From assembly GCA_029259175.1 (NCBI GenBank), contig JAPDJH010000004.1, forward strand, positions 99,645 to 163,644: a DNA stretch of 64,000 nucleotides, read 5' to 3'. The stretch comes from Hadesarchaea archaeon (GTDB lineage: Archaea; Hadarchaeota; Hadarchaeia; Hadarchaeales; Hadarchaeaceae). The notes under the pieces are model-generated. The model was not told the origin of the DNA. It was given only the letters and a program-made list of their open reading frames with translations, and did not search any database. The position numbers were made by a program, and so were the translations under genes. Each line of letters opens with the position of its first letter. The first letter of the stretch is position 1. Below, piece by piece: positions 61,325 to 64,000 of the stretch.

Positions 61325-61427
61325 GTGTTGCCCCTCCCTTTTGCTTCTGATTCTCGAGAGCCTCGATAAGCAGGTCAATCAGGCGGGATTCATTCTCCTC
61401 CGGAGTTCCGCGTCCCGCCGGCCGCAT
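61311..61427 (-). CDS. 38-codon frame at attR, candidate detached integrase C-terminus
   Basis: ATG 61427 overlaps the bpsA stop (TGATG); the protein begins MRPAGRGTPEENESR, then LIDLLIEALENQKQKGG. Codons 2-5 (RPAG) lie in the 14-bp repeat and are in the same frame in which the integrase crosses the repeat at 47420-47433. In the circular form the integrase would read through RPAG straight into this frame and stop 33 codons later. Alternatively it is a small coupled gene of the bpsA operon. Confidence 0.5.
   Translation of the reverse strand: MRPAGRGTPEENESRLIDLLIEALENQKQKGGATRGGG
61413..61426 (+). repeat. attR core (14-bp direct repeat)
   Basis: TCCCGCCGGCCGCA, identical in sequence and orientation to the end of tRNA-Gly at 47420-47433. 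The bpsA stop codon abuts it at 61427. It marks the right end of the integrated element. Confidence 0.78.
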
Positions 61428-62455
61428 CACATCATGCTAGGAGGAGCAATGGGTTTGCTTTCTTCATCGAGATAGAATCTCTTGTTGATTCGAACGGCCC
61501 CGCGGGCGAGAGGAGTTATGCGGGTGAAAGCAACAACCCTGACAAAAGCGGAGCGATACCAGGGGGTGCTCGGATGTCCAAAGCGACGCGCCATAGGAGT
61601 TCTATAGCTTTCACCCGTTTCCTCGTACAAACTGAAATCACGCCGGATGTCCGTGACCACCAAGCCCATTTGATACAGCATCTGGTGCAATTTCCTCCAT
61701 TTTGAAATCGAGGATTCAATCGTGGTCATGCCGAAATATCCTGCACATCCTTTTCCTCTCAAAGCTGTAGCGGCTCGAGAGAGAAAGAGTCGGAGCGCTG
61801 GAATCGTTTCCGTCGGATCCGTAACGAAAACGTCGAAACGCTTTTGGAAGCTCTTGGGTAAAGGCTTGCGTACGTCGTAGACACTGGCTCTCACTGGAAG
61901 GCGCAGGTCCTCTCCTATTCGATTTATGAAATCCACAACTCGATCATCAATATCTACCGCGACCACTTCCCGGGGCATACGCGTCAGGGCCAACGCCAGA
62001 CTGAACATGTCATCGTCGCCCACAACAAAGATTCGGCTTCCGGCCAGATCCCCACGTTCGTGAATGAAAACCATTCTGCGAAAAACGCTCTCGGCTGAGA
62101 TGAACTTCTGATCTAATGATTCGCGAGGGGGTGGACGACCCTTTACCACGCGCTTGAAAACTTCAAAAACTCGACGAAATGGACTAGGAAGTGTGTATCC
62201 GGTTCCATCACAGTGTGAACATCGTATTCTTCCTGTGGGTCTCAAACCCAGAGCTTTTGCGGCCGATAGTCCGCGCGCTGACAAGACAACGGTATTGTTT
62301 CTAACTTTTACTAGTCCCCGCGAGGACAACCGGTCGAGAACACGGATAAAATCGCGAACACACAAATCCTGAACGCTCAGCAGAACATACACGTCCTCTT
62401 TTCTCTCGTTTAAGAGGTGCTGAAGAATTAGCTTTTCTGCCCGCTTAAAATCCAC
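61427..62455 (-). CDS. bpsA: N4-bis(aminopropyl)spermidine synthase (branched-chain polyamine synthase)
   Basis: 342 residues from GTG 62455, four bases after the speD stop. A winged-helix-like N-terminus with a zinc CSHCDGTGY precedes the aminopropyltransferase core: IFVVGDDDMFSLALALTRMP (SAM-type nucleotide loop), VVAVDIDDRVVDFI and FDVFVTDPTET. It makes branched polyamines that stabilise nucleic acids in thermophiles, using decarboxylated SAM from SpeD. The gene ends exactly at the element border. Confidence 0.92.
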   Translation of the reverse strand: MDFKRAEKLILQHLLNERKEDVYVLLSVQDLCVRDFIRVLDRLSSRGLVKVRNNTVVLSARGLSAAKALGLRPTGRIRCSHCDGTGYTLPSPFRRVFEVFKRVVKGRPPPRESLDQKFISAESVFRRMVFIHERGDLAGSRIFVVGDDDMFSLALALTRMPREVVAVDIDDRVVDFINRIGEDLRLPVRASVYDVRKPLPKSFQKRFDVFVTDPTETIPALRLFLSRAATALRGKGCAGYFGMTTIESSISKWRKLHQMLYQMGLVVTDIRRDFSLYEETGESYRTPMARRFGHPSTPWYRSAFVRVVAFTRITPLARGAVRINKRFYLDEESKPIAPPSMM

Positions 62456-62459
62456 CCTA

Positions 62460-62798
62460 TCAGCCTCGATCCAGCGAAAGGAGTCGATGAGATTTGGGTT
62501 TAAGTTTCTGGAGAAAGAGCTCAAAAGCTTTATCAGCCTTTTTGGGATCGCCGCAGGTGAACACGTCCAGATTAACGAGCTTGTATTCTGGCCAGGTGTG
62601 GATAGATATGTGGCTTTCGCTGAGCAACACAACGCCCGCAACGCCAAAGGGTTCAAACTGTTTGAACGCTGAACTCACGGCGTGGAGCCCGCTCTCTCTG
62701 ACGACTTCCCACACGATTTTCTCGACCTCGGACTGTTGGGCGATGAGCTTTTCATCGACACCATAAAGTTCTGCGATAATGTGTTTCCCTATCTGCAT
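62460..62798 (-). CDS. speD: S-adenosylmethionine decarboxylase proenzyme
   Basis: 112 residues. The proenzyme cleaves itself at Glu-Ser in LLSESHISIHTWPE, leaving a pyruvoyl cofactor; VFTCGDPKKADKAFELFL carries the proton-donor Cys. It provides the aminopropyl donor for BpsA, encoded next. GGGGTGAGGGG precedes the ATG; a TATA-like AAATATTTTT lies further upstream. Confidence 0.96.
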   Translation of the reverse strand: MQIGKHIIAELYGVDEKLIAQQSEVEKIVWEVVRESGLHAVSSAFKQFEPFGVAGVVLLSESHISIHTWPEYKLVNLDVFTCGDPKKADKAFELFLQKLKPKSHRLLSLDRG

Positions 62799-62856
62799 CC
62801 CCTCACCCCCAGCCGAAAAGTTTTAGTAAAAAAATATTTTTCTTCTTTTCGTTCGC

Positions 62857-63661
62857 TCACTTTTTCAAACATTTCTCCAGTTTCTTCACCGCCGAGTAGG
62901 AAACACAGATGTCGCCAACGCCGCCGAACCCCGAATCCGTTCCCCCCACCTCCACCAGCTTGTATCGCTTGGCCAGCTGCTTGAAGCGCTTTATGTCCTC
63001 ACGTGTGTGTGTCGGGTGGTACACCTCGATGGCTTTAAGCCCTTCGCGGACGAGTTCGGGGAGAAAGCGCTCTGCTCCACCGAATTTGGGATGCGCGAGT
63101 GCAACTACTCCTCCTGCTTGGTGGATAAAATCCATAAGAACCGGAAGGGGATACTCCTCCCGCTCAACATAGGCAGGTTTTCCAGGACCGAGATATTTCT
63201 CGAAGACTTCCGGAACCGACTTGGCTTGCCCGGTCTTCAAAGTACTGGGCGATGTGGAGCCGTGTGAGGACTTCAGCGCCGCCCACCTCGTGCAAAAGTT
63301 CCTCGTAGCGCACGTCCAGGCCCAGGACTGAGAGCCTAGCAATTATGTCGTTTATCCTTGCGAGCCTCATGCCCTGGGCTCGCCCGATTTCTCGCCTCAG
63401 GCGTTCGTTGTGGGGGTCCACGAAGTAGCCGATCAAGTGGCAGTTGCTGTCCCCACGCTCGTAGACGAGTTCTACGCCCGGAATCACTTGCACACCATAA
63501 GCTGGTGCCGCCCTGAGCGCCTCGACCGCCCCGCTCATGGTTTCATGCTCTACCACGGCGATCGCCTTCAGACCTTTTCGCTTTGCGAGTGCCACCACGT
63601 CTGCCGGGCTGTACTTGCCCGTTGTCGCCGTTGTTCTGACGTGGAGATCAGCCTTTTCCAT
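62857..63661 (-). pseudogene. PHP-domain phosphoesterase gene, frameshifted
   Basis: The N-terminal part (MEKADLHVRTTATTGKYSPA, VVEHETMSGAVEAL, PGVELVYERG) and the C-terminal part (VPEVFEKYLGPGKPAYVE, VVALAHPKFGGAER, EVGGTDSGFGG) together make one full PHP protein. They lie in different frames; the shift is near 63225-63240. This is either a real inactivating frameshift or a base-call error. PHP enzymes hydrolyse phosphoesters, for example RNA 3' ends or nucleotides. Confidence 0.75.
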
Positions 63662-63667
63662 GCGGTT

Positions 63668-64000
63668 TCACCCCAACAGCTTTTTGAGTCTTTTTGGAAG
63701 CTCCTTCCACCAGTTCCGAAGCTCTTCGACCACCTTGTACGGGACCGTCACAGTGCCAACGGGGGAACGCTTGGGCTCCGAATCCGTTCCGCCCGTCTCT
63801 ATGAGTCCGTGCCGCTGAGCCAGCGATTTGAAACGCTTAACATCGTCTTTGGTGTGATAGGGATGATACACTTCGATCGCACGGAGACCGTGTTTGACGA
63901 GTTCGGGTACCAGCTCCTCTGCTCGGCTGAATTTTGGGTGCGCAAGTGCTGGAACCCCTCCGGCTTCGAAGATAGGCCTCATTACTTCCGACAGAGGAAG
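63668..64000 (-). CDS. PHP-domain phosphoesterase, C-terminal part (cut by window)
   Basis: 110 codons are visible; the frame is open at the window edge. ALAHPKFSRAEELVPEL, IEVYHPYHTKDDVKRFKSLA and IETGGTDSEPKRSP closely match the C-terminal half of the next gene, so the two are tandem duplicates. GGTDS is a metal-binding PHP motif. Seven bases separate it from the next gene's ATG. Confidence 0.85.
   Translation of the reverse strand, partial: LPLSEVMRPIFEAGGVPALAHPKFSRAEELVPELVKHGLRAIEVYHPYHTKDDVKRFKSLAQRHGLIETGGTDSEPKRSPVGTVTVPYKVVEELRNWWKELPKRLKKLLG

Larger units (their letters stand above)
47434..61426. mobile_element. 14-kb integrative element at tRNA-Gly
   Basis: The element is bounded by the repeats at 47420-47433 and 61413-61426. 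It carries its own recombinase against the tRNA, lower G+C than the flanks, different promoter motifs, and cargo that includes a restriction/defence-like operon, a HEPN-nuclease module, two candidate RNAs and an RNase H-like gene. No replication initiator is evident; the protein at 49029 or the RNA at 49.9 kb may serve in replication. Whether it can excise is untested. Confidence 0.78.

Noticed and set aside
1..64000. CRISPR array or Cas genes
   Set aside because: No regularly spaced repeats and no Cas-like proteins were seen.

Overview
The window is archaeal chromosome. Evidence includes a stalk operon in archaeal form (L11, L1, P0/L10, P1/L12), Spt5/NusG with SecE, class I lysyl-tRNA synthetase, archaeal alanyl-tRNA synthetase, transcription factor E, PAN, Trm56, DtdA-type D-aminoacyl-tRNA deacylase, archaeal 7S SRP RNA, tRNA introns with bulge-helix-bulge motifs, and many TATA-box/leaderless gene starts. 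FtsZ, class I LysRS and PAN point to a euryarchaeal-type lineage. A branched-chain polyamine synthase (BpsA) next to SpeD suggests a thermophile. I cannot name the species; a Hadarchaea-like or other deep euryarchaeal lineage is a guess.

Layout. 1-7.1 kb (minus strand): alaS (partial), a CheY-like receiver, and the dtdA-ftsZ-secE-spt5-rpl11-rpl1-rpl10-rpl12 cluster. 7.1-12.8 kb: a LURP-type protein, an HTH gene, a small nucleotide-hydrolase-like gene, transposase debris beside tRNA-Val, an RMD1/DUF155 protein, two half-size MgtE transporters, intron-containing tRNA-Ser, a nucleotidyltransferase with a 57-aa partner, and SRP RNA. 13-29 kb: housekeeping genes (NcsA, a SAMP/MoaD-like protein, site-2 protease, LysRS, aminotransferase, XPF-type nuclease, ProC) interspersed with toxin-antitoxin loci (AbrB/PIN twice, RHH/RelE, VapB/PIN, HTH-MNT/HEPN), plus tRNA-Leu and a tRNA-Glu whose acceptor stem is interrupted by an intron. 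29-47 kb: PfkB kinase, GlmM/PGM, AmrS radical SAM enzyme, gatCAB, PAN, transglutaminase, HflX-Trm56-TFE-HD-slipin, NfeD, RNase J-like, and several tRNAs.

47.4-61.4 kb looks like a 14-kb integrative element inserted at the 3' end of tRNA-Gly(UCC). A YxxR-type archaeal tyrosine recombinase lies against the tRNA, and the last 14 bases of the tRNA gene recur at 61413-61426, where host-like genes resume. Its cargo has lower G+C and includes a DNA-binding protein, two candidate structured RNAs, a HEPN/helical-repeat protein with a PD-(D/E)xK nuclease under a divergent winged-helix regulator, a zinc-containing RNase H-like protein, and a six-gene set: DNA cytosine-5 methyltransferase, T/G-mismatch glycosylase, two unrecognised proteins, a GHKL (MORC/MutL-like) ATPase and a further unrecognised helical protein.

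The six-gene set is the best candidate for an undescribed system: a modification-linked defence module in which an archaeal mismatch glycosylase takes the place that Vsr has in bacteria, and a GHKL ATPase takes the place of a restriction motor. The window ends with bpsA, speD and two tandem PHP-domain genes, one frameshifted and one cut by the window edge.
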